Assembly: GCA_963931085.1 (NCBI GenBank)
Contig: OZ006973.1
Span: forward strand, 1,674,001 to 1,738,000
From: UMGS1994 sp944386155
GTDB taxonomy: Bacteria; Bacillota; Clostridia; TANB77; CAG-508
Reading direction: 5' to 3'
DNA length: 64,000 nt
Positions 31,501 through 38,100 of this stretch are shown here, one piece after another; within the stretch, counting starts at the first letter, position 1, and each line of letters opens with the position of its first letter. The position numbers were made by a program, and so were the translations under genes. Below the pieces are notes generated by a model that was not told the DNA's origin, did no database searches, and worked only from the letters and a program-made list of their open reading frames with translations.

Positions 31501-31551
31501 TTTCTTGTTTTTAGAATCTTGGCACATTTCTTGCTTTATCTTATGCTTCAT
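16561..31551 (-). CDS. 4,996-residue fibro-slime / MucBP-repeat surface protein
   Basis: 14,991 bp open frame without a break. N-terminal signal-anchor helix (~29-46). A Big-type Ig domain (~75-165) precedes a fibro-slime/PA14-like head: DDDIWIFIDGKLVID and GGIHNQ at ~370-392 and FYLERGKGSSNC at ~447-458. One Cna-B-like domain (~680-780, TKVWDDNNNEDGRRP) follows. Residues ~800-4800 are MucBP-type modules (xYxDxxTxxEI..., ending VxYYY) alternating with DUF11-like modules (LPYxIDE...TITW...IEVLYK); five copies of the supermodule are spaced exactly 1,875 bp. The C-terminus has a DUF11-like domain, ITISTGVEKV, a membrane helix and a basic tail; no LPXTG. SD AAGGAGG lies 9 nt before ATG. MucBP and fibro-slime domains are known from mucus-binding and surface proteins; here an adhesin is inferred. 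N-terminal region is paralogous to 35197-42381. Confidence 0.88.
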   Translation of the reverse strand: MKHKIKQEMCQDSKNKKGKLSLLRPRNIILLVIILIGLCVVAVSMNENASNFVKSSITKLSQTFTETRASGYIKRAYIASTRDVISVKDGDYATLEVHVITNDGRDLGHVGTVAYSQVSSDLGSVEIDGNKIIGKHVGTVRISATVQYNGETVTSNEITIKIQDNWEVAYRDATFFKYDPDALFEYGGSVTSTSSQGIYFTEGASTTVLGDRRFTTSDWNRWTKNVSSIRDPELPYDGLVENELDENGNIQFTVEDNGIFDENIDGGKDSYTNVGLPFVKQGNGFYKFDSNQFEAHFENGIPKSNVDLEWSDEKVKYYSDAGSAIRGFFPFNSGVNYKDAIYHFGMKIHTPFYMTENGQTSTGEDIIFEFSGDDDIWIFIDGKLVIDIGGIHNQISADINFANGEVILYKGLKENGKINKTTYLSDILGADWNSDIEKEHTLSVFYLERGKGSSNCQVYFNLPTKVQQSDVIVHHYKEGTRESVAPDEIIEGFPGDEYTTSPSSNIPANCTLLSIPDNASGIIGTERTEVIYYYSVDEGSISNNTVTKTTSLDGIDDVTQGVPYTVEANVDISNYIGRATITMVDYLPGEIIEEESDLDNGVYDESNNTITWNLTASAINTYENENPYHLTYRKNINLVYKNINKNNQSITNTVYSTVKLYTPEKSETVSNSLTIPINHTKDVHVTKVWDDNNNEDGRRPRNITLTATGNRAKYTQVINSAYATSENTWEYTFEDLPKYDSYGQEIEYVIDEENIYDDFYEKESVDQETKTITNVDKYAKVTVHYYIQEKDGTNTTTKVPSRDGGVVADAVLEGKQGETYTASAPGNVAQNYKVVSIVGAATGTYTKEDQVVTYYYRLKEPSVDATITKEGTTTIDSTTDKVSYNIVYEATINDYIGDAEIVIEDNMPYAINEGESELDGGSYDSGRESIIWNENISDINTFEDGPKTITIEKNIEVLYKDINTLQDSMTNYVSANINLPTNEFTKEVEDTADTNININGQVNIKYIDKYTDEEIATIVTKTGKVGASYDVSSDKKNISGYTLIEEPAEKTGTYTESAQEKVYYYAKNSSVHVTYIDEYTGGEIADEVTISGYQGKAYETELKTIDGYVYSRDTENTTGTMTREQIEVKYYYKKEATVLVHYYKEGTEEKVSEDVVLNGYVGEAYTTEEAEDIPPEYELVESPANKNGKYADGQTVVTYYYRVRSFEVKENTLTKVGTDEITSVNDKVTYTLNYRATISKYKGQGSLSITDRLPYAIDEDASNLNDGVYNSENKTITWTVDLGEIDTYTNGDKAINETRTIEVLYKDIDTLQNSMTNQVSARVDLPEVSGNITKDASVDTLIKIYGDVNVKYVDKYTGSEIETKVTKTDKVGADYDVSEDKKEIEGYTLIEEPEEKTGVYTEKAQEKIYYYAKNTEVHVKYVDVDTSKEIASSETISGYEKKAYTTTKKEIQYYTYQKDSGNTSGNMTREGVEVVYYYKLNDANVTDSITKDGTEEITSRNDRVNYIISYNASIDTYIGDATLTIVDTLPYDIDEASSNLAGGTYNPVDRTITWEETLESIDTLETGANVAKKITVEKDIEVLYKNVDLTQNKLTNKIKATLGLPAQEREEVVENKTDTNINVNGSVEVKYVDKYTSEEIETKVTKSGKIGTSYDVSSDKKEIEGYTLIEEPEEKTGTYTEATQEKVYYYAKNSTVNVTYIDEYTKEEIAGKEIVSGYEGKSYETEQKEINGYDFSRVEGNATGTMTREQIEVKYYYKKRATVLVHYYEENTTNKVAEDVILNGHVGESYTTKEADDIPPEYELAVNPSNKNGTYVDGQTVVTYYYRLRSFEVKENTLTKSGTDEITSVNNKVTYTINYKATVSKYKGRGTLTLTDRLPYAIDEGASNLNGGTYDETKKTVTWTVDLGDIDTYTDGDKVINETREIEVLYKDIDTLRDSMTNQISAKVDLPEVNGNITKDASKSTQINVRGSVEVKYIDKYTSEEIETKVTKTDKVGKTFEVSSDKKTIEGYTLIEEPTEKTGTYTEATQEKVYYYAKNTEVHVKYVDVDTGEEIASSETISGYEKKAYTTTKKEIQYYTYQKDSGNTSGNMARDGVEVVYYYKLNDSSVTDIITKDGTTDIDSRKDKVSYHIDFNASIETYIGKASLKIVDTLPYAIEEEASNIAEGTYDEASRTITWNIDLGDIDTLETGTNIPEKISIEKDIEVLYKNVDLTQSKLTNRVQSTLSLPNQSKEESAEDTADTNINVNGNVIVKYVDKYTSEEIETKVTKTGKVGTSYDVSSDKKEIEGYTLVEEPAEKTGTYTESVQEKVYYYAKNSTVHVTYIDEYTGGEIADDVTIEGYQGKAYSTELKTIGGYVYSRDIGNTTGTMTREQIEVKYYYKKQATVLVHYYKEGTEEKVSEDVVLNGYVGEAYTTEEAEDIPPEYELVADPANKNGKYADGQTVVTYYYRIRSFEVKENTLSKTGSAEITSESEKVTYTINYNATVSKYKGEGTLTITDTLPYEIDEGASSLDGGTYNKSKKTITWTVDLGEIDTYTNGDKVINETREIEVLYKDIDTLQNSMTNQVSARVDLPEVSGNITKDASVDTLIKIYGDVNVKYVDKYTGSEIETKVTKTDKVGADYDVSEDKKEIEGYTLIEEPEEKTGVYTEKAQEKIYYYAKNTEVHVKYVDVDTSKEIASSETISGYEKKAYTTTKKEIQYYTYQKDSGNTSGNMTREGVEVVYYYKLNDANITDSITKDGTEEITSRNDKVNYIISYNASIDTYIGDATLTVVDKLPYAIEEEQSILDEGIYNPVDKTITWNINLGHIDTLETGENVPKQITIEKDIEVLYKDIDVTDDILTNKVTGKLYLEAQEKETTAEDTANTNINVNGNVDVKYIDKYTSEEIETKVTKTGKVGTAYDVSSDKKEIEGYTLIEEPAEKTGTYTEATQEKVYYYAKNSSVHVTYIDEYTNDEIETEETITGYEGKSYRTEQKEIDGYDFSRVEGNATGTMTREQIEVKYYYKKKATVLVHYYEENTTNKVAEDVILNGHVGESYITTESEDIPPEYELVANPDNKNGTYVDGQTVVTYYYRVRSFEVKENTLTKSGTDEITSVNNKVTYTINYKATVSKYKGKGTLTLTDRLPYAIDEGASNLNGGTYDETKKTVTWTVDLGDIDTYTDGDKVINETREIEVLYKDIDTLKDSMTNQISAKVDLPEVNGNITKDASKSTQINVRGSVEVKYIDKYTSEEIETKVTKTDKVGKTYDVSSDKKVIEGYTLIGEPSEKTGTYTEATQEKVYLYAKNTEVHVKYVDIDTSKEIATDETISGYEKKAYTTTKKNIENYTYQKDSGNTSGNMTREGIEVVYYYKLNDSSVTDMITKEGTTDIDSRDDKVSYQISYAATIETYIGKASLEIVDNIPYEIDEEKSNLDGGTYDKTSKTITWNIDLGDIDTLKTGENVAEQVSIDKNIEVLYKDIDVVQNNMTNNITATLNLPAQDKNVEATDDHITDINVNGNVEVKYVDKYTKEEIDKKVTKTGKVGTSYDVSSDKKEISGYTLIEEPTEKTGTYTESVQEKVYYYAKNSTVRVTYIDEYTNDEIEVAETIEGYEGKQYTAEQKIIDGYAYSRDTGNTSGTMTREQIEVKYYYKKEATVLVHYYKEGTNEKLSEDVILNGYVGENYTTKEADDIPPEYELVADPVNKNGTYVDGQTVVTYYYRVRSFEVAENTLSKEGTNEIDSVKDKVTYTIHYKATIGEYKGEATLSIVDKLPYKIDEEASDLSAGVYDEENKTITWTVNLGDIDTYTNGNKVVDETRTIEVLYKNIDTLENSMTNQVSTRIDLPAVGGNITKDASKDTLINVYGDVNVKYVDKYTSEEIETKVTKTGKVGTTYDVSEDKKEIEGYTLIEEPSIKAGIYTENTQEKVYYYAKNSLVNVKYLDKVTKDEIATAETINGYENLPYDTVKKEIENFTYVEDSKNTQGTMTRENIEVIYYYLQNTSVRVEHIDKNTNDILDTETIKGLEGDECETSAKDFEGYILVEEPEEKTVIMTKDEIVVRYYYSHVSAGVIEKHIVEETGKVLYQELHEGKEGDEYTTTERDFEGYRLITSKYPSNATGHMGKDLTEVVYYYEIEDVQVTENSVSKEGTTSIDERTDKVSYNLVYEGVIDTYRGEVVVYLEDTLPYKIDVDESNLDGGTYDEDTNTIKWYENIGEIDTLKTGENIPEQIRVEKNIEVLYKDIDVYQDNMVNEIKGVLYLPAQNEQVEAEDDHTTDIEVDGDLIVKYVDKYTNEEIETKVTKSGRVGTEFDVSGDKKEVDGYTLIEEPAVKTGTYTEETQEKIYYYAKNTSVHVTYVDKATNEEIAEDELIKGYEKQKYNTEKKVIEGYTYVEDTGNTTGEMTREKIEVVYYYLYNTRVIVEHIDEYTNELLATETEEGLVGDIYESSAKDFEGYVLVREPEEKTVTMTREEIVLRYYYSYVSGGVIEKHIDEITGEVLDEETYEGKEGDPYSTSEKEFNGYDLVEEKYPANSEGTMTRNVIEVKYYYIKRASVRVQYIDEITGEKLTEDVIINGHENDPYTTEEKEFEGYDLVEIPENATGEMKITVNEDGTYDTEILVQYYYKYISAGVIEKHIDEITGEVLAEESYSGYEGDPYETKEKEFTGYDLVKEKYPDNATGKMTRELIEVDYYYIKKANIRVEYVDKLSGEKLTEDVIIDGHENDPYTTEQKEFEGYDFIEVVGETEGTMTSGEEKVITYYYLRPATVITRYLEEETEEVLAEEETTLGHEGDEYITSAKEIEFYKISKLPENATGTMKDTIYVTYYYKRKTVDFSIDKKIGRIEIDGKKQRITNEELGKAEVYRKSINSTEIRVEYEIEVRNEGEIAGNVTILEKIPEYLSMKKADNPGWEITGNEARYETEEIGVGESKTYKVVMEWKKGDGHFGMQTNIAKIETVETPSGFEEENLQNNADEAEVMITISTGVEKVSGIVLIALIYIAAIIYMNRKLTIRKENK
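23354..23862 (-). repeat. Copy 1 of a 509-bp identical block
   Basis: Matches 27104-27612 base for base, including synonymous sites, at a 3,750-bp offset. Differences resume at 23349/23353 and 23863. Confidence 0.92.
27104..27612 (-). repeat. Copy 2 of a 509-bp identical block
   Basis: Identical to 23354-23862. Both copies encode the same MucBP modules, read in the same frame of the 15-kb gene. Confidence 0.92.
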
Positions 31552-31601
31552 TTTGGTATTCCTCCTTGATAACCTTTCTTTCTATAAATAATTTAAGTCT
31601 T

Positions 31602-31629
31602 ATTATAAGAAGATTTTTTTTATTATCAA
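31602..31629 (-). promoter_or_regulatory. Candidate promoter of the 15-kb gene
   Basis: TTGATA (31624-31629), 16-nt spacer, consensus TATAAT (31602-31607) on the minus strand, about 50 bp before ATG. The -35 lies inside one copy of a tandem duplication. Confidence 0.6.
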
Positions 31630-31669
31630 TACCTATTATTATTATTATTATCAATACCTATTATTATTA
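31620..31669. repeat. Perfect 25-bp tandem duplication over the promoter -35
   Basis: Positions 31620-31644 and 31645-31669 are identical. Each copy carries a TTGATA hexamer on the minus strand and ATT triplets. Confidence 0.85.
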
Positions 31670-31675
31670 CTACAA

Positions 31676-31759
31676 CGCCAAGGGTTTCGGCGATTGTTAA
31701 GATTTATATACGTTTTTTTTACAAATTTCGGCTATTAGAACGTATATTTTATTAATCTT
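31676..31759 (-). promoter_or_regulatory. Structured element upstream of the 15-kb gene
   Basis: A small hairpin CGCC (31676-31679)/GGCG (31689-31692) lies beside a larger inverted repeat: 9-bp arms ATATACGTT (31706-31714) and AACGTATAT (31739-31747), with an outer AAGATT (31699-31704)/AATCTT (31754-31759). It matches no riboswitch family I can name. It could be an operator or, if transcription starts further upstream, an RNA structure. Confidence 0.4.
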
Positions 31760-31797
31760 TAGGGCTACTTATTTTCAATTAATTTCAATTATTTATT

Positions 31798-31861
31798 TAA
31801 TCCACAACGTTCTTATTAAAAAGAAAAATAATCCACATTTTATACATATTGTTGTGGATTA
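31798..31861. promoter_or_regulatory. Inverted repeat of TAATCCACAA with a third internal copy
   Basis: TAATCCACAA at 31798-31807 is inverted as TTGTGGATTA at 31852-31861. A third copy, TAATCCACA, lies at 31829-31837. Each differs by one base from the DnaA-box 9-mer TTATCCACA. This may be a protein-binding site. Confidence 0.5.
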
Positions 31862-31920
31862 ATATTTTATAATTATATTTTTTATTACATAAAAATATTT
31901 AATTGCTTCTTATAAAATAA

Positions 31921-31973
31921 AAAAGAGCAGTGTTTTTAAAAATAATCTTTTCATTATTTTAAACTGCTCTTTT
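31921..31973 (-). terminator. Terminator after the fibro-slime/Cna-B gene
   Basis: The minus strand forms an 11-bp stem AAAAGAGCAGT/ACTGCTCTTTT (arms 31963-31973 and 31921-31931) with a further AT-rich inner helix. It is followed by a U-rich tail. It lies 62 bp after the stop at 32035. Confidence 0.82.
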
Positions 31974-32034
31974 ATTATAAGATTTTACTTTTCTTAATTA
32001 AATTCGTCTAAATTGTCTTTTTATTTAATTAATA

Positions 32035-35000
32035 TTATAAAATCTTATGTTTGCTTAAGTATTTTCTTATAGCTTTTCTGTCTATTTTTCCAAATGTTCT
32101 ACTTCTTGCAAATGCAACTTTTCTCTGTAATCTAAATTCAAGTTTAGCCAATACAATTAGTAATAATACAAGTAATATATTATCTACCTTTTCAATACCT
32201 GTTCTTACAAACATTAATATTGTTGCTTTGTCTTTATTGTCATTTGGGTTAACATCTTTGAAATCCGCTTCATTAGAATATGAACCAATTTTTACTACAT
32301 TATCTAATTCTCCTAGATGATTTCCATTACCATCCCAAGTAAGCACTAATTCAATTACTTTCTCTTCTCCAGGTTGTAATTCTAAGTCTTCGAAATCACT
32401 ATTTGTTAATTTATTTCCTTGTAATATCCATGATTCATCATTATCTTTTGGATCAAATGTTAAACCATTTGGAATTATATCTATTAAGCTTCCGATAGTA
32501 CCTGCAAGTTCTCCAACATTACTTACTTTTATTTCATAAGTAATCTTAACTTTATTATCTGATAAATCTCTATCTATTTCTAGTTTAGATAAATCATCTT
32601 CTGCATGTTTAGACTTACCATTTAATTTTATATCTTTTATACTGCTTTCTACTCTTAAATCAAATTTTAATTTCTTATAGTAATAAGTTACTTCTGTTAT
32701 GTCTCCTACCTTATTTACTTTCATAGTACCACTTTGATTATCTGGTAGTCCTTGCATTACATAGAAAGGTATTTCTTTAGCTTCTGTAGAATATGGATCA
32801 TTTTCTAATCCTGCAATTTCTATAGTATCTAATATTTCTTCTCTTGTATCCATATCTAAGTATTTAACTACTACTTTAGTTGTCTTCTTATAATAATGTC
32901 TTACTGTAATTAAATCTTTTTCAAATGTTCCAATTTCATTACCTTGAGTTCTTAACCATTTATAACCTTCAAACTCTTTCTTACTTGCGTCATAGTTAGT
33001 TCCTTCAAGTCCAGATAAAATTTCTTTTTCTTTTATCTGTTTTCCTGTTACATCATCTATGTATTGTACTTCAACATTTGAGTTTTTCTTATAGTAATAT
33101 TTTACATAGATTGTATCTATTGTCATTAATCCTTCTGGATTTGATGGCCTTTCGATGATTGTATATCCTAAGATATCTTTTTCTTCAGTTTTATACTTAT
33201 CATCTACTATACCATTTTTAACTTCTTGCTCTAGTATTTCCCCTGTCTCTTTATCAATATATTGTATTATAACTCCTCCGGCTTTTCTGAAATAATAGTA
33301 GTTAACTACAGTTTCTGTTTTTACACTTCCATCATCGTTTTTAACTACTTTTAATTGTCCTTTTGCATTTTCAGGAAGTCTGTCATCATCTATAATATAG
33401 TTTTCAATTTCTTTTGCTTCTGTCTCATAATATTCGTTTTCAATTCCATCTTTAGTTACAGTTTCAAGTATAGTTCCAGTCTTTGAATCAATTCTATTTA
33501 CTGTTAATTTAGTTTTTCTAACATAGAAGTATTTAACTTCTGTAGTATCTCTTGAGAATTTTCCGTTATCACTTTCAGGAGATTTTTCTTCAATTAATTT
33601 ATATCCTTCAAATGATTTTCTATCTATTGTATAACTTTCTCCTTCTAAGCCTTTATACTCTTCTTTAGCTATAGTTTCACCTGTTACATCATCTATATAA
33701 AGAACATTCATTGTAATATTTCTTATATAGTAATATGTTACTTCTATTAAATCTACTGTCATTTCTCCTTCTACTTTTTCAGGTAATTTATCTTTAACTA
33801 ATTCATATCCTTCAAATTCTTTAGGATCTATTTTATATTTAGTACCTTCATTTCCTTCATGTGTTTTTGTAAATAATACTTCTCCTGAAATTATATCAAC
33901 ATGTTTTTCAAGTACACCTTCTGAAACTTTTGAATAATAGTAATCTATATTAATAGTTTCTTCAGTCATTGTTCCAGAAACAAGTTCTTCTGGTTCTACT
34001 AAAATATATCCTTCAAAGTTTTGAGCTTCTGCTTCGAATTCATCTCCAACTTTTCCTTCTAATGTTACTGTATCTAAAACTTTATTTGTATATTTATCAA
34101 TATGTCTAATTACTACTTTAGCATCTTTCTTTACATAGTAAACTTTTACTATATTTTTACTTGTGTCATAAGAAATTGTAAGTGGCATATTTTCTACTTT
34201 ATCTTTCTTATAACCATATTCTAATTTTTCGTCATAGTTTTCTATTTTACTTTGATATAAAGCTTTTCCTTTTACAGTCTTTTCAGCATCAATTACTCCA
34301 TCATAATAGTACTCTATTCTATATTCAAACTCATCTTTTACATAATAGATATTAATTATATTGTTATCTTTGTTGCTTGATATTGTAAGAGGTACATTTT
34401 CTTCTTTATCTAATTTATAACCATTTCTTACTTTATCTTCATATTTATCTATTACTGTTTGGTATATAGCTTCATCTGTAATTCTTTCGTCTTCATCTTC
34501 TACCCCATCATAGAAATATTTGATTGTATATTCGAATTTAGCTTTTTCATAATATACTCTAATTACATTATTATTTGTATCTGATGATACAGTAAGTGGT
34601 AGATTTGTTACTTCTTTTAGCTCATATCCATCTAATATTTTATTCTCATAATTATCTATTACTGTTCCGAATAAAGCTTTATCTATAATTGATTTTTCTT
34701 TATCTAAAACTCCATCATAATAGTATTCTATCTTGTATTCAAATTCATCTTTTACGTAGTAAACTCTCATGATATTTTTAGATTCATCTTCTGTGATTAT
34801 TAATTCTGTATTTTCATCTTTTTCGAATTTATAACCATCTCTTATCTTATCTTCGTAACCAGAAATTCTATTTCCATAATAATCGTTTCCGCTTACAGTT
34901 TCTTCTTCATCAATAATTCCATCATAATAATATTCTATCTTATAGTTATATTTATTTAATGTATTTAATATTGTAAATGTATCATCACTATAAGTTGTTG

Positions 35001-35196
35001 TATAGTTTGGAATACTTGAAATTTCTTCTATTGTATACTTAATTACTTTTCCTGAGTTAAATTTATCTAATTCATCCCATTCATATGTCCAATTATTTTG
35101 TTTATTTAATGTGATAGTTTCTTTTTCTACTCCATCAGCTAATAATTTAACTTTAATTTCATTTGGTCTTGTTAAATTATTGTTCTTTAAGTCATC
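32035..35196 (-). pseudogene. C-terminal part of the fibro-slime/Cna-B gene, beyond an in-frame TAG
   Basis: 1,053 sense codons in the same frame as 35197-42381, separated only by one TAG codon. It starts with the rest of the 18th Cna-B repeat. Next come four repeats of an InlB-like type (xYKIEYYYDG...GYxxxKxENxPLTI...VYYVK) and seven MucBP-type modules (e.g. VVIRHIDKYTNKVLDTV; VEVQYIDDVTGKQI). A DUF11-like domain, FVRTGIEKV, a membrane helix and a basic tail (KAIRKYLSKHKIL) end it. An internal ATG at 34770 opens a 911-residue frame, but it lies inside a repeat and has no SD. Independent translation is therefore unlikely. Without readthrough this part, including the membrane anchor, is lost. 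It has no other disruption, so the stop is recent, suppressed, or a sequence error. Confidence 0.8.
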
Positions 35197-38100
35197 CTAT
35201 GTAACTGTTACTTTTCTTGTTGTTTTTTCAATTTCATGTTTATTAGTAATTACAAATGAATCTGAATTATAATATTTATCATATCCTTCTACATTTGTTA
35301 CTTCTTCTACTGTGTAAACAATTACATGAACATTTTTCTCTATTGTTCCATCTTCTTTAGATGTAGTTGTAGTTTTTCTTTCAGGTAAGTTTTCCCAAGT
35401 ATATGACCAATTAGAATTATCATCTAAAGTAATTTCTTTTCCGTATTTTTCTCCATCTGCATATAATTGAACTTTAATATTTTCAGGTCTTAATCCATCT
35501 TGGTTATTATTATCATTCCATATCTTACTTACTGTTCTTTCTGTAGTATATGGTATGTGAGTATTTGTAATTACAACATTACCATTTTCATCTTCTTCAT
35601 ATTCAATAGTGTATTCTGGAATTTCATTAATTTCTTTAATTTCATAGGTTACTTTTTCTGTATTTTCATAAACATTTAAATCTTCCCAAGTATATGACCA
35701 TTCATTATCATAAGTAAGGGCTACTTCATCAAAAACTTCTCCATTTTTTAATAATTGTACTGTTACAAAATCAGGTCTTAATCCGTCTTGATCATTATTG
35801 TCATTCCATATCTTTGATATACTTATATCTTTAGTTTCAGGGATATGTTTGTTTGTAATTGTTATTGCATCATCTTGTCTTTGATATGTATCATCATATT
35901 TTTCAACTTTTTCTTCTTTTACTGAATAATTTATTAATTCTCCATCTTTATATCTATTAAGATTTTCAAAAGAACCTGTCCAGGCATTTTCTTCATTTAA
36001 TACTATTTTCTCTTGTTTTTCGTTATCAATTAATAAATTTACTGTAATCTCATCTGTTCTAAATCCATCCTGATTATTATTATCATCCCAGATTTTATTT
36101 ACATCTAAATCAAATTTTTCTGGAACATGTAATGATGTAATTTTAAATGTTTTTGTATCTTCATCAAATTTTACATTAGAAACATATCCTTCTGGATTTA
36201 CTACATCTATTGCATATTCAATTTCTTTTCCGTCTTCATTCATCCATAAATCGTCTAAATCTAATTTCCATCCATTTTCTTTAGTTAATTTAACTTCTCT
36301 TACTTCTTTATCATTTGCAAGTATTTTTATAACTAATTCATCTGGACGTTTGCCGTCTTGATCATCATTGTCTATCCATTCATTTTCAAAACTACGTTCA
36401 ACTGTCTTTGGATTATATTTATTTGTAATTATAAATTTGTATTCATTTGTTTCTTCATTAAATTCTGTTTTATAACTTGTCTCATAATATTCTATTTGGT
36501 CTAATTCTTCTATTGTATATACATATCTTTCTATATCATTATCTGTTGCATCTTTTATTCTATATTTTTGTAAGAACTCATATGTATGTGTCCAATTATT
36601 TTCTTCACTTAATGTAACAAATCCTAAGTTATTTCCGCCTACTATATATTTCTCACCATCTGCTAATAATTGTACATCAACACTTTCAGGTCTTAACTTA
36701 TCACCATTATTATTGTCATCCCATACTTTTTGAACTACTACATTTACTTCTGGTGGGAAAGCATTATATACAATTAAATCATTTTGATCATAAATTGTAC
36801 CATATCCATCTGGAACGCTTACTTCTTTTACTGTGTAATCAATTTCTTTTCCATTTTCATATACATATAAATCATCAAATGTATATTCCCATGTATTAAA
36901 ATCATCAGTTTGATTTTCTTTTGTTAAAACTACACTATCTCTTATAGGCTCTCCATTTGCATATAATTGTAACTCTGCACTTTCTGGTCTATTCTTTTCT
37001 ATGTTGTCTCCATCTCTCCAAATCTTTTTAATTGTTTTACTTGTTTTTTCTGGAAGATGAGTATTTGTAATCTTAAAGTTTTCATTATCATATACTGTCA
37101 TATATCCTTCAATTTCTTTTTCTTTAACAGTATATTTTATTTCTTGACCATTTTTGTATCTTGGCAGATCTTTTACTTCATATTTCCATACATTTTTATC
37201 TTCTTTTGTACTATTTTCTTTTGTAAGTGTTATTTTATCTTCTTTTGGTGTCTCATTTTCATATATTGTTATTTCTATTTCTTCTGGACGTTTAGCATCT
37301 TGATTATTATTATCATCCCATACTTTTGTTATTGTTTTATCTATTAATTCTATTTCATGAGTATTTGTTATTATAAATTTATCTTGGTCATATGTTGTTT
37401 CATATTCAGGAATTTCATTTTCTTTTATTGTATATTTAATCTCTTTACCTTCTTTATATTTTGGAAGGTCTTTTATTGTATATTCCCATGTGTTTGAATC
37501 ATCTTGTTTTGCATTTTCTTTTGTAAGTGTTATTTTATCTTCTTTTGGTGTTTCATTTTCATATATTGTTATTTCTATTTTTTCTGGACGTTTACCATCT
37601 TGGTTATTATTATCATCCCATACTTTTGTTATTGTCTTATCTATTAATTCTACTTCATGAGTATTTGTTACTGTTAATGTATCTTGATTATAAGAAACTT
37701 CATATCCTTCTGGTACTAGTGCTTCTTCAACTGTATAGACATTTCTTACTCCTTGAGTATATACATCTAGATTGTTCCATTCATAAGTCCAATTGCTTTC
37801 TTCAGTTAAAGTAATTTTCTTAGAAATAGTACCATTTACAAGTAAGTTTAATCTAATACTTTCTGGACGTTTACCATCTTGGTTATCATTATCAACCCAT
37901 ACTTTTGTTACTGTTTTATTTGTTTTTTCTGGTATGTGTTTATTTGTTATAGTTAATTTATCTTTTCCATATGCTGTAGAATAATTATCAACTTCTTTTT
38001 CTACTACAGAATAATCTATTACTTCTCCATTTTTATATTTGGGCAAGTCTTCTATAGTATATTTCCATACATTTGAATCTTCTTGTGTAGCATTTTCTTT

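Larger units (their letters stand above)
31552..32034. other. Intergenic spacer: complex leader of the 15-kb gene and upstream terminator
   Basis: 483 bp without a gene. In minus-strand order it holds the terminator of the gene at 32035, a TGTGGATTA inverted repeat (31798-31861), a structured element (31676-31759), a 25-bp tandem duplication (31620-31669), a promoter (31602-31629) and the SD. It is the most elaborate non-coding stretch in the window. Confidence 0.6.

Noticed and set aside
31798..31861. Replication origin based on DnaA-box-like repeats
   Set aside because: No dnaA, dnaN, rpmH or other origin genes nearby; the boxes are few, mostly inexact, and spread over several spacers.
32035..34770. 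Separate 911-residue gene starting at ATG 34770
   Set aside because: The ATG is inside an InlB-like repeat with no SD, and the same frame continues upstream to the TAG. It is the tail of the gene at 35197-42381.
34770..35199. Frameshift between the two parts of the fibro-slime/Cna-B gene
   Set aside because: Both parts are in the same frame (distances divisible by three); translation across the gap shows a single TAG and no shift.
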